Part shown: positions 12,426 to 24,453 of the stretch, in pieces
Layout: the number at the start of each line of letters is the position of its first letter
How positions within the stretch are numbered: the stretch's first letter is position 1
Source of the DNA: Selaginella moellendorffii
Lineage: Eukaryota > Streptophyta > Lycopodiopsida > Selaginellales > Selaginellaceae
DNA length: 64,000 nucleotides
Assembly: GCF_000143415.4 (NCBI RefSeq)
Contig: NW_003314281.1
Location: 2,132,493 to 2,196,492 of the forward strand
Direction: 5' to 3'
Notes under the pieces: generated by a model
What the model was told of the DNA's origin: nothing
The model's input: the letters and a program-made list of their open reading frames with translations, nothing else
Database searches by the model: none
Program-made: the position numbers and the translations under genes

Positions 12426-12982
12426 GCAATTCAGTAGCTTGATAAACATGCAAATACAAAACTTGATGCAAAATCCTTTGCTATGTCAGGACCATAAACA
12501 CACTTCAAAAGAGAGGGTCCTTTCATTTCATAACTCCTTACGTAGATCTTGGTGAAACCAGAGTTAGTGAAGTTAGTTTCTTGTGATGCCGCATCTGATT
12601 GTGATGTCCCTTTGTAGTGTCAATGGAAAGGTCAATGCACACTAAACTGTAAAATCTTGGAGCAAAATAACGGTCGGATCTATGGCAAATGCCCCTGAAA
12701 CATTGTAAGGCTCGTGTGGTCTCATGTGGTGTCCGATCGAGATGCTTTTTTGCAGGGTCATCAAGAAAGACATTGTATACCATTCTATAAAATCTAGTTG
12801 CGATCTAACGGTTGGATCTCCAGAAAACTCAAAAAAATCTCACACGTGTCAGAATATTCTAGGAATATACTCCTATGCGCCCTTAAAAATGGCATGCGGC
12901 CCCACGCCATTCAAGAGATAACGCCAGATGACGCCGAGCATTTTGTGGTGCATTTTTTGGGATCAAAATTGCATGAGCCCAC

Positions 12983-13640
12983 ACGCTTGAACGTCACATC
13001 AAATCCTTTGACAAACCAGATCTTATTATTCCTCTGACAAATTTCAAACTGAGTAGCTTCTAGACTTTGCTGTCGGAGGTTGAACTTTGTCACATCATGT
13101 CCTTGCCTCGATCCAGCTGTGCCATGTCAGTGATTCGAACTTTGCCATGCCATGTCAGCGATCCGCGCCAAGATTATTCGCCGTGTAACTGCTCGGCATC
13201 TGCCTCTTACAGCATTTGCCCAGAAAGGGCATCTTTCTTCACGCAGCATTTGCCACATGTTTAGGGTTTAGGGTTTAGCAATTCAATAGCTTGATAAACA
13301 TGCAAATACAGAACTTGATGCAAAATCGTTTGATATGTCAGGACCATAAACACATTTCAATAGAGAGGGTCCTTTCATTTCATAACTCCTTACGTAGATC
13401 TTGGTGAAACCAGAGTTAGTGAAGTTGGTTTCTTGTGATCCTGCATCTGTGATGTCCCTTTGCAGTGTCGATGGAAAGGTCAATGCACACCAAACTGTAG
13501 AATCTTGGAGCAAAATAACGGTCGGATCTATGGCAAATGCCCCTGAAACATTGTAAGGCTCGTATGGTCTCATGTGGTGTCCAATCGAGATGCTTCTTTG
13601 CAGGGTCATCAAGAAGGACATTGTATACCATTCTTTATTT
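12983..13640. repeat. Internal duplication within the copy 1 spacer
   Basis: The text beginning CACGCTTGAACGTCACATC at 11739 recurs at 12983, and CTGCTCGGCATCTGCCTCTT at about 12332 recurs at about 13191, followed in both by the same ~450 bp. The second unit lacks the ~385 bp between these blocks. Copy 2 has only one unit, so this is a private change in copy 1 and explains much of its extra length. Confidence 0.8.
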
Positions 13641-14302
13641 AGCTGAACATCTGGCATTTTTGGAAATACAAGATGCTTTGGAATATCCAATCATGCATGG
13701 TATAAATATAGCGAGGGTATTAAATGATATCCCAATCATGATCTTTCCTTTGGATTTCGCGTGCATGCAGTCCGAGGAATGATGAGGTTGCGGATTTCTT
13801 TTGGATTTCACGTGCATGCATGCGCGCGGCGATCCAGAAATTAATGGTGGCGCCCAAGTCCGAGGAATGATGACGTGGCGGGATTACCAACCGTCGTGAC
13901 ATTTCGCGCGTGTGAGGTTAGGTTTTGCATCGTACTCGCGCTCGCACACTCGCGCTCGCATCGCACTCCCACTCGCGATCACGCTCACATTTGCGCTCAT
14001 CTACCTTCTCTACAGGTTTCTCATGTGCATCGGCATCCACTCGCGCTTGCATCACACTCGCGCTTGCATCGCGCTCGTGTGCATCGGCATCCACTTCAAG
14101 ACACACCCAGTTTGTAACTTCGCCGCCAACTCCGGCGCCCACTCCGCCACCCACACGCAGCCCACTTGGCGTCCCGGGAGATTTCAGCGCCACTCTCCAA
14201 CTGTAAGAGGCAGAGTAGCGTTGCTGCTACGATCCGCTGCACACACAGTGCACATTCACCAGCGAGTCCGGCCTCGATTGTCATGCCTCCATTCGGCTTT
14301 AA

Positions 14303-17300
14303 ATGGTAAGTCTTTTAGGCCAAGTAGAAAATGGCATGAGGCCACATGCCATTCAGTAGCAACATTGGCATGCACTGATTGGGCTCTCGAGTGCAGTCCG
14401 GTTACAGATGGCATGTAGCCTCACGCCATCTTAGGATGCAGCCTCAAGACATCTGATGCAGTGGTGAATGGCGTGTGGCCTCACGTTATTTCCAGCTGCT
14501 TGCTTTTCATCTGTCAGCTCTAATTGTTGTGCATTTCTGAACAGGCGAGGAATTGCGTTCTTCTTCCAGCCACTGTCAACGTGGATGCAGAGAAGGGGGA
14601 GGAGCTCACCAGTTGGACTTTCAGGATGGAAGGCGAGGATCTGAGGCTGTACAACACAGATGGTGGGAGAAAAGAATGCATGGGGATCCTCATCCAAGTG
14701 ACAGACACTCCATGCAGTTCCATGCAAGAATATGGACTGGCACTTGTGGTAGAGACAGCGTCCGCCTTCAAGATCCACCTTGCACATCCTAGCGGCTTCC
14801 CGGAGGGGGGCAGCGGTTATGAGGAATTCCTAGAGGGAGCTAGGGAGAGGTTGTCCAGGAGGCCCACAATTTCAAAGACGCTGCGGGTCTATGAAGATCA
14901 CATGGAATCCACGGACCTCACCTACGGCGATGTTCAAAAACTATATTCCAACATTGAGCCGTTAAGAGTGCCTCCAGTTCGCGAAGCGAAGGGGAAGGGG
15001 GTCGATCTGGAAACTACCCCGAAGCAGAAAAGGGTGGTCAAGCTCAAGCCGACGTTCGACTCTCCTGCTCCAAAAAAGAAGCTACTCGGTGATGCCATTG
15101 CCTCGGGTTCGAACACTACACCCACCAAAAAGAAGAGCCGCAAAGAGCAGAAAGAGCAAGAAGAGGCAACAAAAATCGTCGCAGATAATAGTACTTGTTA
15201 CTATTCCAACAAAGTATATACAATCGACGTGAGCCGTATCGACATCCAAAGCAAATACAACCACAGGCTAGTATCTGATGAGTGGGTGGAGAAACTGAAG
15301 CAGAAGATGCTGGCAAGTCCAGTAACACCCGACATCGCAGACGTGATCCCCTACTACCGAACAATGAAGGGCGAGACAAGGTTTCCAGACTTGATCAATA
15401 GGAAGGTGTTGGACGATCAGAACATCCGGTTCTATGCCGTCTCCGGGCAGCATTCTAGCTTGGCAATGCAAGAGATAGTTGTGGATATTATGGTGGGCGA
15501 GGAGGTGAAGAAAGTCTTCAAGACAAGAGTTGTCCGCCTGATAAAAGGCAATTCGCCCCTCCGATCTATCATATACATCTCCCACGCGCAGAATGTCAAG
15601 CAAGAAACGTGCTACAAATCGGGTCTGCACGAGACATTGGCACGAACACGGAAGCTCTGGGTTCAACTGAAGAAGCCACAAAAACCAGGACAAGGACGTG
15701 CACTAGCAACTAGCACCTGGCAGGTAAGCCTTGTTGCATGTGGCATAGCATGTGGCCTCATGCCATTTCCATTGCAGAAATTCTCGAGTCTTCTCTCGAA
15801 AACACTGGGGGTCAATGACACACTCAGCATCCATAACATTCTACTCGCGACAAAAGTTGTTTTTGACAAATGGGTAGATGTGCTGAGGAGGTACTATGAC
15901 GGGGAGTTGCTAAACTCAATGGGTGTGGAGGACGGCCGGAAGCCCAATGATTTGAAGCTCAACGCCTTGCGTTTCTCGCGGTCTCTAGACGACGACGACC
16001 TTCTGACAGTGGCTAATGCTCTTCTACATGGTGAGGTAGTCTTCAACAAGACCAAAATGACTCCCGGCCATATTGTGACATACGAGGACTTGTGCACGAC
16101 TCTGAGAGCTCTTGCGCTATTGAAGGATTGGATCTTCGAGCAAGTGGCCGTGGAGAGGGTGAGCATCGACACCACACAAGAGATGATGGAAGAGCTGGAG
16201 TTGTCAAATGAAGACATCGACGAGTACGTGAAGGGGGCCCCCAAGTTCATCGATCTGCTACGGGATGCCACGGAAAGTAAAGCTGAGAAGTTGGATCAGT
16301 ATCCAAATTTCATTAAGAGGGATGTCGACCGCCGGCTTCAGAAACAGCTCTCAGCAGAGGCCTATCGAGAACCTTACTGGGTATACGTGAATTCGGATGA
16401 GGATCAAAGGTGGAGGAGCATCGTTTCCTGCGGAGATGAGCAGGTCAAGAATATTTTTTGTGTGATGGACTTCACAAACGAGGAGATCACTCATGCAGAT
16501 GAAGTCAGCTCCATCATTGACTTAATGGTGGGACTTGCGGAGGTGGAATCTTCAGTCCACTATATAATCTACGACTCCGAATCCTATCACAAGTTCTAGA
16601 AGGCTTTGAACGAGGTGAAGGCTCGGTTGAAAGGCAAAGAGATGCAGGAGATCCATGGGATAATGGCTAAGAAGAAGATACCGACGAATGTCCGCATCTT
16701 CACACTCGCCCTTGTTATTGGTCCTGCAGTAGAGTGGGACTGGAGTGACTTCCCAGCTTCGTTCGACAAGGCCGATCGAATTGATCTAAGGGAGGTCAAT
16801 TTACCCGTGCCTGAGGAACTGAAGACGGCTATGGAGCTTTCGAATCCAGAGAAAGCTCCAGGTGCAGCATGGGAAATGCTCAGCTGGGTCTTCAACGCAA
16901 TAGCGGGTGGGTCACCTGCTTCCGACTCCAAGGGCAAATGCATTGTCGAGTACAACTGCGGCGGACTATTCTTTCGAGCCGCACTACTCAAGGGTGTCCG
17001 GTGTGTTGCGGTGACAAACTCCATTGAAGAGGTGACTTCAATGGAGCATATAATTACAGTTGCCAAAGAAAAACAGTATCTTCTCTGCGAACCTGGTGAG
17101 TACGCACTTTAAGTTTAAATGTTATCTCATAAGCTCTGTATGCAGGAGCGTGGCCACCCCCAGATGCTGAAACGGCGTTAACAGCTACTGTTGAAGATAC
17201 CCATGTTGGGCCGAGCTCACAACCTGCACAAGGTAAGGTCACGTGAGGCCTCATGCCATTTTGATTATAGATCGTTGTGAATATTCAGACACGAGGACTG

Positions 17301-19926
17301 AAAAGCACACTGGTGGCGCGTCGAAGAAGGACGAAAAGACAAGCAATAGGAAAAAAGGAGGTACAAATTATATTTGTAATGGCGTGTGGTCTCATGCCAT
17401 TCCTTGCAGGAGACACTTCTTCAAAGGCAAAACAAGCAAGCACCAGCCAAGCTCAAACTGACAATGGTCATAAAAAGCGAAAGCACGTTGGACAATCGTC
17501 GGGATCAAAGGCGTTTGATTCGAAAAGGAAGAAGGGCAACGAAAAGATGATAGGTAATGCCTCGCGGTTATGGCGTGTGTGCTCATGCCATTCATTGCAG
17601 ATCAAGGGCTGAGTGAAAGCAGCCAGTCACCACCTCCTGACTCAGATTCCTATGGCGGACTCCCCTTCCCCAATCTCAATGGAGAGGTACAATGGATGAG
17701 GGATGCTTTTCAAGTCAGGGCCACGTTTTTCTCATCTCGTCGTCTTCGAAGGGTGCAAGAACGTGCAGAAACCATGTTAAGACAGTCGGGTGAGGATTTG
17801 GTCCTAGGTCACGCACTACAACAGGCTATGGATGTCTTGTATGTTGAGATGGAGACTCGGCCAGATGATTTTCCCAAGATGGTCCTGGAAGAACAAGCCA
17901 TCCAGCCTGAGCAGCCTATGGAAGAAATGCAGGAGGGGGATGAGGAGCCAGAGAAAGATAATGAGCAGGAAGAGCAGAAGGACGAAGAGGAGGACAAAGA
18001 AGAGGAGGACGAAGAAGAGGAGGACGAAGAGGACTTGGATGGTCCTCACAATGGTGACGATCACAATAACGACGACGATGATGATGACGGCGATGGCCAG
18101 CCTGAGGTGGCCAAAGAGCAGCAGAGGAAGGTCATACAAGACAAACCATTAGGTAAATAATAGTACATCCATTCCTAACCTTTTACCATTTCTAACATTG
18201 TCCATGTAGGTCGCAAAGCAAATGGTAAGTAGAGATTATTCAGTTGAATTAAGATACAAACTCTAGCCTTTAGTGTCGAGGAAGGATAGTGCCAAGCAAG
18301 GGTCGAAACGTATGTCCAATCCTTCAGAATCAACAGTGCGCCCAAGTGATATCGGTCCTAGTTCCTCAATAGCAATTGATGGTAAATACAGTATAGTCGA
18401 TTCAATGTGCTAATGAGTTTGTTTTTAGTAGCCAGTAGGGAGGATACCATCTCAATCGAAGGGAGATATTTGGACATGCATATGGATCCGCCAGTGGACT
18501 CTACTTGCCTACAAGAGTCATCAGAGCTGGTGGAGGCTACTATCCATATCAACGCCAAGCAAGCTGACCACACTCCACTTGATGCTGCCCATACCACTGA
18601 GTCAATCTTGTCCACGTATCCAACTGACAGTGACCAGGCGCCATTGGACCCGCATGAGGCCACCCCAGCCGCCGAGCCAGTCATATCCTCATTTCCAACG
18701 GACTCAACATGTGCCCAATCGTCTGACTACGCGCCGTTGGAACCTCCCTACACCGCCCCTGCTGCCTGTTCGGTCATGTCCACTTTGCCAACGGAGGCAC
18801 CAGCTGAAATTGCGTGTGATCACACGCCATCGGAACCACCCCATGCCACTGTTGAGCCAGTTGTACCAGAGTCTACAGCTAAAATGGCATGTGCCCACAC
18901 GCCATCGGATGCGATTGACCCCACATTGCAGAGGAGAGTATTTCCGCCCTTCACGTTTCCTCGACCAAAACCCTCTCAACGACCATCGGGAGCACCATTC
19001 GCTAATATTGTAGATGGTAAAATTGACTTGTACCATTTTTTATGCTGACGCATTTCATTTCAGAGTCACGGCGAAGGTACTGTATCGTTTTTGATCTGAA
19101 CGGTGTCCTTTTCTCCCATGAGCGTGGCTCGTCCTCAAATGTCACTACACCCTCCAAAGCCTGCGGTCGCAAGTTGGTCAAAAGAGACAGATTCACATTA
19201 ATCACACGGGAGAAACTGCAGGATCTAATAATGACCATGCGACACTTAAAACAGAGGGCTGGGTTCAATTTGCAATTGGGAGTTTGGACATCCATGATGC
19301 GCCACAATGCGTTAACGTTGCTACAGATGATGCACGATCAGACGCGAGTAATATTACCATTTGACTTTCTCCTAACGCAGGAGGATTGCTTGACTATGGT
19401 CCATGTGAGGGGTAGCAAGCCCATCTTCGTCAAGCCAGAGGCTGTAGTGATGAACCGGACTGCTCGGTCAAGTGAAATCCTCATCATCGATGACTCGCCG
19501 ATTAAAACTGCAGCGAACACGCACACATATGCAGTGCACCCCATCTCTTGCAGTATGGAAACTAGGGAGAAGAAACTGTATGTTCTGGGGGACCTTGCAA
19601 AACGGCTTGGAGCGATGGTGATAGAGAACCGGCCAGTCTAGGAGGTGGCTGCAGAAATCAACCAAATGGCAGATGGAATGGTATATCAGAAGCCATTTGA
19701 TTGGACAGACACCAGTCATCATTTATGGCATGTATATTGTCTAGCCAAGCACTATCCGCATCTCCATAATCTGCTCAACCGGATGGGTTCTTCGACCACT
19801 GAACATGAGCGTGGACGTATTAGAGAAGAGATGGCATTACTATTGGGTTTAAATCCTGATAGTGTGGAGAGTGATGAAATTCCAAGATTATTATATAGGC
19901 ATTGGAGGCAAAAAATAACAGTCTGA
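14303..19926 (+). pseudogene. ParB-like / methyltransferase-like / HAD fusion gene, copy 1, broken
   Basis: It has eleven exons as in copy 2: start ATG at 14303-14305, then 14545-15723, 15778-17095, 17146-17232, 17289-17360, 17410-17553, 17601-18152, 18210-18224, 18274-18381, 18429-19016 and 19064-19926. Intron 2 here ends in a clean TTGCAG/AAA that keeps frame. Two nonsense codons break the gene: TAG at 16597-16599 (TGG in copy 2) and TAG at 19639-19641 (CAG in copy 2), both C:G to T:A. Domains are described under copy 2. The exonic palindrome at about 18817 is also mutated (ATTGCG in place of ATGGCG). Confidence 0.8.
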
Positions 19927-20341
19927 GATGGCATGTATTTATTTAAAAATGTAACTTATTATGGCATAGGGTTCCATGCCATTGTATTAATATTAAAACA
20001 CAATTCGTTGAGAGGATTTGCATTATACTAGAAGTGTTACAGCATGTTATTGAAAGTCTACGAAGTTGTTTTATTAATAAGAGGAAAGTAAAGATTGAAT
20101 GGGGACTTGGGCTCCACCTAGACTCGGAGCAACTGAGCCAATATTAAAAGGATGGAAAGAAATTGGACGACGATGACAAGGAGAAGAGAGAGGTGAAGCA
20201 GTGGCAGGGGGAGAAGTGATTGAGTAGACATTTCCTTGTTTAAAATAAAATGGCATGTGCCTCAATGCAGTTGAATTTTGTTATATTTATATACTATATA
20301 AAGGTTTGGAAACCTTATTTTACAAGTGGGATAATGACAAT
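19927..20341. other. Right subterminal non-coding region of copy 1
   Basis: It holds the stop region of the fusion gene, an element palindrome at 19962 (ATGGCATAG...CCATGCCAT), a half-site at about 20249, and AT-rich sequence. The inner sequence GTGGGATAATGAC next to the TIR echoes the left end. No gene seen. Confidence 0.6.
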
Positions 20342-20365
20342 TCCCACTTTAACAAAATAGAGCTT
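20342..20365 (-). repeat. Right terminal inverted repeat, copy 1
   Basis: Inverse of the left TIR: CCCACTTTAACAAAATAGAGCTT, shown here in part, differs from copy 2 by one base (A for G). The flanking sequence outward is GTAGTTAG. Confidence 0.85.
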
Positions 20366-21160
20366 GTAGTTAGTGATGTCAACCTAGTTAGCTTCTCCTC
20401 CACTCCCAAAAACTTTTTGGATGAACACATTGGTTGCAACAATAAGGGTGATGACTTCGTTAAGGGACAATGACTATGACTTGGAGAGCTCTTTTGTAAG
20501 AGTCCAACAATAGTCTAGCTAGCCTTCTCTAACATTCGGAAGTTGGGGTACACCAACTTCCAAATGTTAGAGAAGGCTAGCTGGACTATAGGATTATATG
20601 GTTAAGGATGACTCTATTTAGTTGAGGCTACCACAATTGTCAGCTGTCAAGGAGTTAGTATGAAAACAATCTACAACAAGTTTTGATATGTTGTGGAGTT
20701 TGTAGAGATGGATTATGGCTTTTGACCTTTATTGGATAGTCATGTGGATGTAGTGACTTCCTTAGATGCTTCCTATGTTGTGATGCATCAGTAAACTCAT
20801 GAGAAAGAAATGCTTGATCAATTGGTCCCAACACAAATGAAAGTGGCATATAAAGAATAGATTCCTCACATTGCTATTCCTTTTGAGACAACTCTAGAGC
20901 TTGAGCAACAGCCTCTCTCAATGACTCCAGGTGCTGAAGATCCACACATTCTATGGACAAGGTTGTCTCATGCTTTATAGCAACACTAATCGTACTCACT
21001 CATTAAGGATTTAAGTTTGATGTGACTAAGCCTCAATCTTCTTCAGCTTCTTTAGTTCTCTCTATAGGTGTTGAATTATTTTGAGTGTCACCAACAAGTT
21101 TCTTCTTTTCTAGCATATTTGATAAAAACTCTAGTGCACAGATGTAAACATTGTTAACAA
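20366..21160. other. Non-coding DNA with a foldback
   Basis: Apart from the hairpin at 20511-20588 I see no gene or known repeat. Short open frames have stops every few dozen codons and no domain. Confidence 0.4.
20511..20588. repeat. Foldback element, 36-bp arms
   Basis: The left arm 20511-20546 (TAGTCTAGCTAGCCTTCTCT...) and right arm 20553-20588 pair with two mismatches around a six-base loop. The size and symmetry fit a small MITE-like foldback or a small-RNA hairpin precursor. No target duplication could be defined. Confidence 0.8.
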
Positions 21161-23600
21161 GATTGTAGTGCATGTGATCATGGGATGAGATTTGGATACT
21201 ATGGATTCTTAGAACCTTGGGGGTTAAATGGGGATAAAATAGATACTAAGGGCTCTTTTATCAAGCAATTGCTCCTCTTTTAGTTAGCTTAATATGAGAG
21301 AAATAGAGTGCACTACATGTGGTATTGGAGCAAATAGCATAGGTTCAATTCCCATTAATTAGTGACTACTTAAAATATAATACCCTTGAGTAAAGTATAT
21401 TCCTACCTTTAAAATTGAAATTGTACATATTAGGCCTTCATGAGTATGTCTTTCATCTTGTAAAGCATTCACAGATATATCTACCGTGGGATTAGATACC
21501 TCATATAAAATAACTTAGTGAATTCAATGTAAAAATGGAAGTGTTGGTTACCCTTTGCTAAGTAGGGGCTTTTTTTGTCAATAATTAATTAAAACATTGA
21601 CATTTCTAAAGCAAAGGTGAATATAGTGCATGTGATTATGGAATGAGATTTGAATATACTATCACCATGGATCTTTGGAACCTTGGGGGATAAATGTAGC
21701 GCATTTGGTTTTCACTCTTTATTCTAAAGTGATTTACCATAGGATAACCACAAAGCAAAACATAAACCCTCTATTTGCCACATGACACATGCCACGTGCC
21801 ACATGCCATGTGTTTAATAATAGTGGAGCAAAATCCAAGTTTCAAAGCCTTAGGCCACTGATGAAAGAACAGAGCTAAACTCTTAAGTATGAAGCCAAGG
21901 AGTGAAAGGAGTAGAGCACAGAACAACTCCCAAGTGTACAACTCAAGCATGCAAAACAAAGCTAAATAAAGTTTGGTATAATTTCAATATACTAGTGGCC
22001 TAATGCAAAGATATGAGTACTCTAATAAGTAGTATGGTATGGAACTTGGGCTTAAACCCAAGTCAGATGCAAAACAATGATAGGTATATAAATGGGCCTT
22101 AGGTTAGTTGGCCATGTATGATATACCTACAATCTCTACATTCCAATCTCTACATTTTATAGATATGCCAAACTACCAAATTTAAACACTTTCCATAAAT
22201 AGCTAATAGAACCGAGAGACTAACATATGAGGCACGATAGTGATGGTGCTTAGGAGACACAATAAACTATTATCTGGCAATATTAAAGGACTAATCTCAA
22301 TACGTAAAGGTTTTTGTAAAGCTAGTGGAAGATAGAGCAAAAGAGAACTAAAAGCCAAGCTGAATATGCTTAGCAAGAAATATATAGAAGGGACTGAAAA
22401 GGGAACCAACAATACTGACATCTTGCTGTCGTACAATAAGAAAGATAAATGAAAGGATTAACTAACAAGTAATTTTCGATACCCATAGTCACATTTGCGA
22501 CACTCTCTCCCCCTTAGGGAAGATCGACATCCTTGTCAATGCATACTTTAGTCTACACCACCACCAAGGAAACAACTCTAGAAAAAATTTATGATGTTCA
22601 CACTTTATGAGAAATGCACCAATTTAAATGAGTTAGGAAGCAATCTCTCTACCTAATGTAAATGCGCTATAACTCAAACACCTTCCGGTTGTTACTGCCA
22701 AAGAAATGACTAATAAAGTCAACCACCCTTGCTATTTTGGGTGTCACCCAGCTTACAAAAAATAATATACCCCTACCTATAGGAGATATAGAGAAAAATG
22801 TTAGAGGCTCTAACCCTAATGAAAAAAGAAACCAAACCTGTTAGCAAAGTTTAAATAGACCATTGTAAACAAGCAGTTAGAGTTATTTGACTTCGGGTAT
22901 CGAAAAATACTTGTTGGCCAGTCCTTACGGACACTCTTTTGTTACTGCCACAACAGTAGAAGGTCGGTACTGCTGGTTCCTTTTATAGTCTCCACCCAAG
23001 CTAGTTCAGAAACTGGTCATCACGCGTGCACTTGACCAGATGAGCATAAGGACGGAATTCCTATATGCTATTTGTCAAGCATACTTGACCTGGTTAGAGA
23101 AATTCATCCGTTGACTTGCACTTGCTAGTGTTGGGAACCCCCTCGATATTGAGTCTAGTCCCTCAATATCATTATATATCTGCCAAACACCTTGCTATCA
23201 TACCCTTTGTGTTAGTCTTATTGCAATCTTAAATGCTATTTATGGAAAGTGTTTAAATTCTATGGAATGTAGATGTCAGTGTTTACACAATGGTGTTTGT
23301 CCCGTGTCCAAATTTGCAATCTAGGGACATTCCATATTTGGTAAGTTTCAAGCTTGTCCCAGAGACTAAGTCCTGGTATTAAGGGAGGCTTGGGGTGAAA
23401 GCCCAAAGCATGTGTTCCTCAAGGGGGGGGGGGGGCGGGGGGCTGTGGGGGGTTTCAAATGTATAATAGGGATAGTGGTTGGAATGCATGTCTGACCACT
23501 TGAGACATTAGTTTGGCTTCTGCTGGGTTGTGTCGCTCCTTGTTCTGTGTCTGGTTTGGGTCCAAGCCCAAGCTCCACACTGCTCTAGTCTATGAGCTAC
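21161..23600. mobile_element. Old LTR family X fragments in an inverted pair
   Basis: 21691-22890 matches the start and body of LTR family X in plus orientation (TGTAGCGCA..., the GATTTACCATAGGATAAC hairpin, GCCACGTGCCACATGCC). From about 22895 to 23590 the match switches to minus orientation, including the poly-G run at 23425. 21170-21300 resembles the inverse of 52540-52686. Sequence is much more diverged than the copies at 53885 and 57798, so this is an older insertion. No coding capacity. Confidence 0.65.
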
Positions 23601-24453
23601 CCTCCTCCTTGCGTTAGGCCACCGGTATGCCAAAATTGTGCCAAACTCCGTCTGACACCATTTTGCATGTAAGTGTTGGATACGGGGAGCTGGTGCTCGT
23701 GGAATTGTACTGGACCCTCGTTTCGTAGTGCAACGGGCTTGGAGTTCGGCTCCAAATTCATGTGCTCTACATTTATATAGTCACACCTTTTTAAATGGAA
23801 TAAGTTCCAAATAGAATTCCAAACAAAGATCTAAGGACCCAATGAGCTCTTCAGTATGATGCATATGTAAATCCCAACCACAAGTCTCCCAACACCAGGT
23901 TTTCAAGAAATCCTATTTATTGAAAACTTTTCTTAACCAAAAAAAGGTGGTATCTTGTTCTTAGCCCACAAGATACACTTGGATTTGTAGTTGTCTTCTG
24001 CCTCTGTAGTCTATGCCTTCAATTAATTACAACACTATTTGCTTATGAGGAAGATAATAGTGCATGTTTCACACAATTGTAAGCAATTAAAAGAAACAAC
24101 TTGAAAGACGAGTTATAGGGGTTTAAATTTAGAGAGAAAGGGCCCATAAACAAAAATGCACTCCCTTTTCAATTGGCTAAGGGTTTTATGATATTTGGGG
24201 TTAAGTGCCTATGGTATTAAGTTGGGTGACTTTTTGAGAAGTCTAGATTTAGGAGTTTAAATTTGTTATTAGAAAGGTTTTAAGTCCAACTCTATTGGTG
24301 GTTAGGGGAATCACACTACATGTTGAAATTGAGATCTAGTAGGTTCAATTTACCTTGTTTTGGGATATTTGGGGTTAAACGTCTTTGGGTTTAAGTAGTA
24401 CTGGGTTGGGTGACATCCTAGGAAGTCCAAATTCAAGAGCTTACATTTAGTAT
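23601..24453. other. Unassigned non-coding stretch
   Basis: No gene, RNA gene or repeat match to other parts of the window was recognised. The sequence is moderately AT-rich. Confidence 0.4.

Larger units (their letters stand above)
10910..14302. promoter_or_regulatory. Central spacer between the two divergent genes, copy 1
   Basis: No supported gene. It holds many element palindromes (about 10991, 11061, 11097, 11271, 11369, 12889), a long hairpin (11122-11268), GCCGCTCGCA-rich short repeats (11490-11620), two telomere-like runs (12399-12425 and 13259-13278) and an internal duplication. The GC-rich CGCTCG stretch at 13925-14100 just before the plus-strand gene could be its 5' untranslated exon. 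Both promoters should lie in this spacer because the genes diverge from it, but I could not single out a TATA box. Confidence 0.5.
6221..20365. mobile_element. Large TIR DNA transposon, copy 1 (about 14.1 kb)
   Basis: This copy aligns end to end with 29800-43330 in the same orientation. The left end reads ATGCTCTATTTCGTT (one base different from copy 2) and the right end is the inverted ...AAATAGAGCTT. Contents: a leftward transposase-like pseudogene (7841-10909, with a possible tail exon at 6881-7153), a non-coding spacer, and a rightward multi-exon ParB/methyltransferase-like/HAD pseudogene (14303-19926). It is about 600 bp longer than copy 2, mainly from an internal duplication at 12983-13640 and a 430-bp stretch (about 7358-7786) that copy 2 lacks. 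Flanking bases ACAG (left) and GTAG (right) are at best a decayed 4-bp target duplication. Confidence 0.9.

Noticed and set aside
14524-14544. Start of the fusion protein at the upstream TTG codons (14524; 37530 in copy 2)
   Set aside because: Those bases are the end of intron 1 (TTCTGAACAG or TTTTGAACAG); the ATG at the end of exon 1 gives a proper start in frame.
17809-18139. Hydrophobic minus-strand frame that looks like a membrane protein (also 40801-41124)
   Set aside because: It is the complement of the Asp/Glu-rich run of the fusion gene, so the hydrophobicity is an artefact.
20640-21000. A decayed Ty1/copia polyprotein fragment
   Set aside because: A few peptide-like stretches but no RT, integrase or RNase H motif could be read in any frame.
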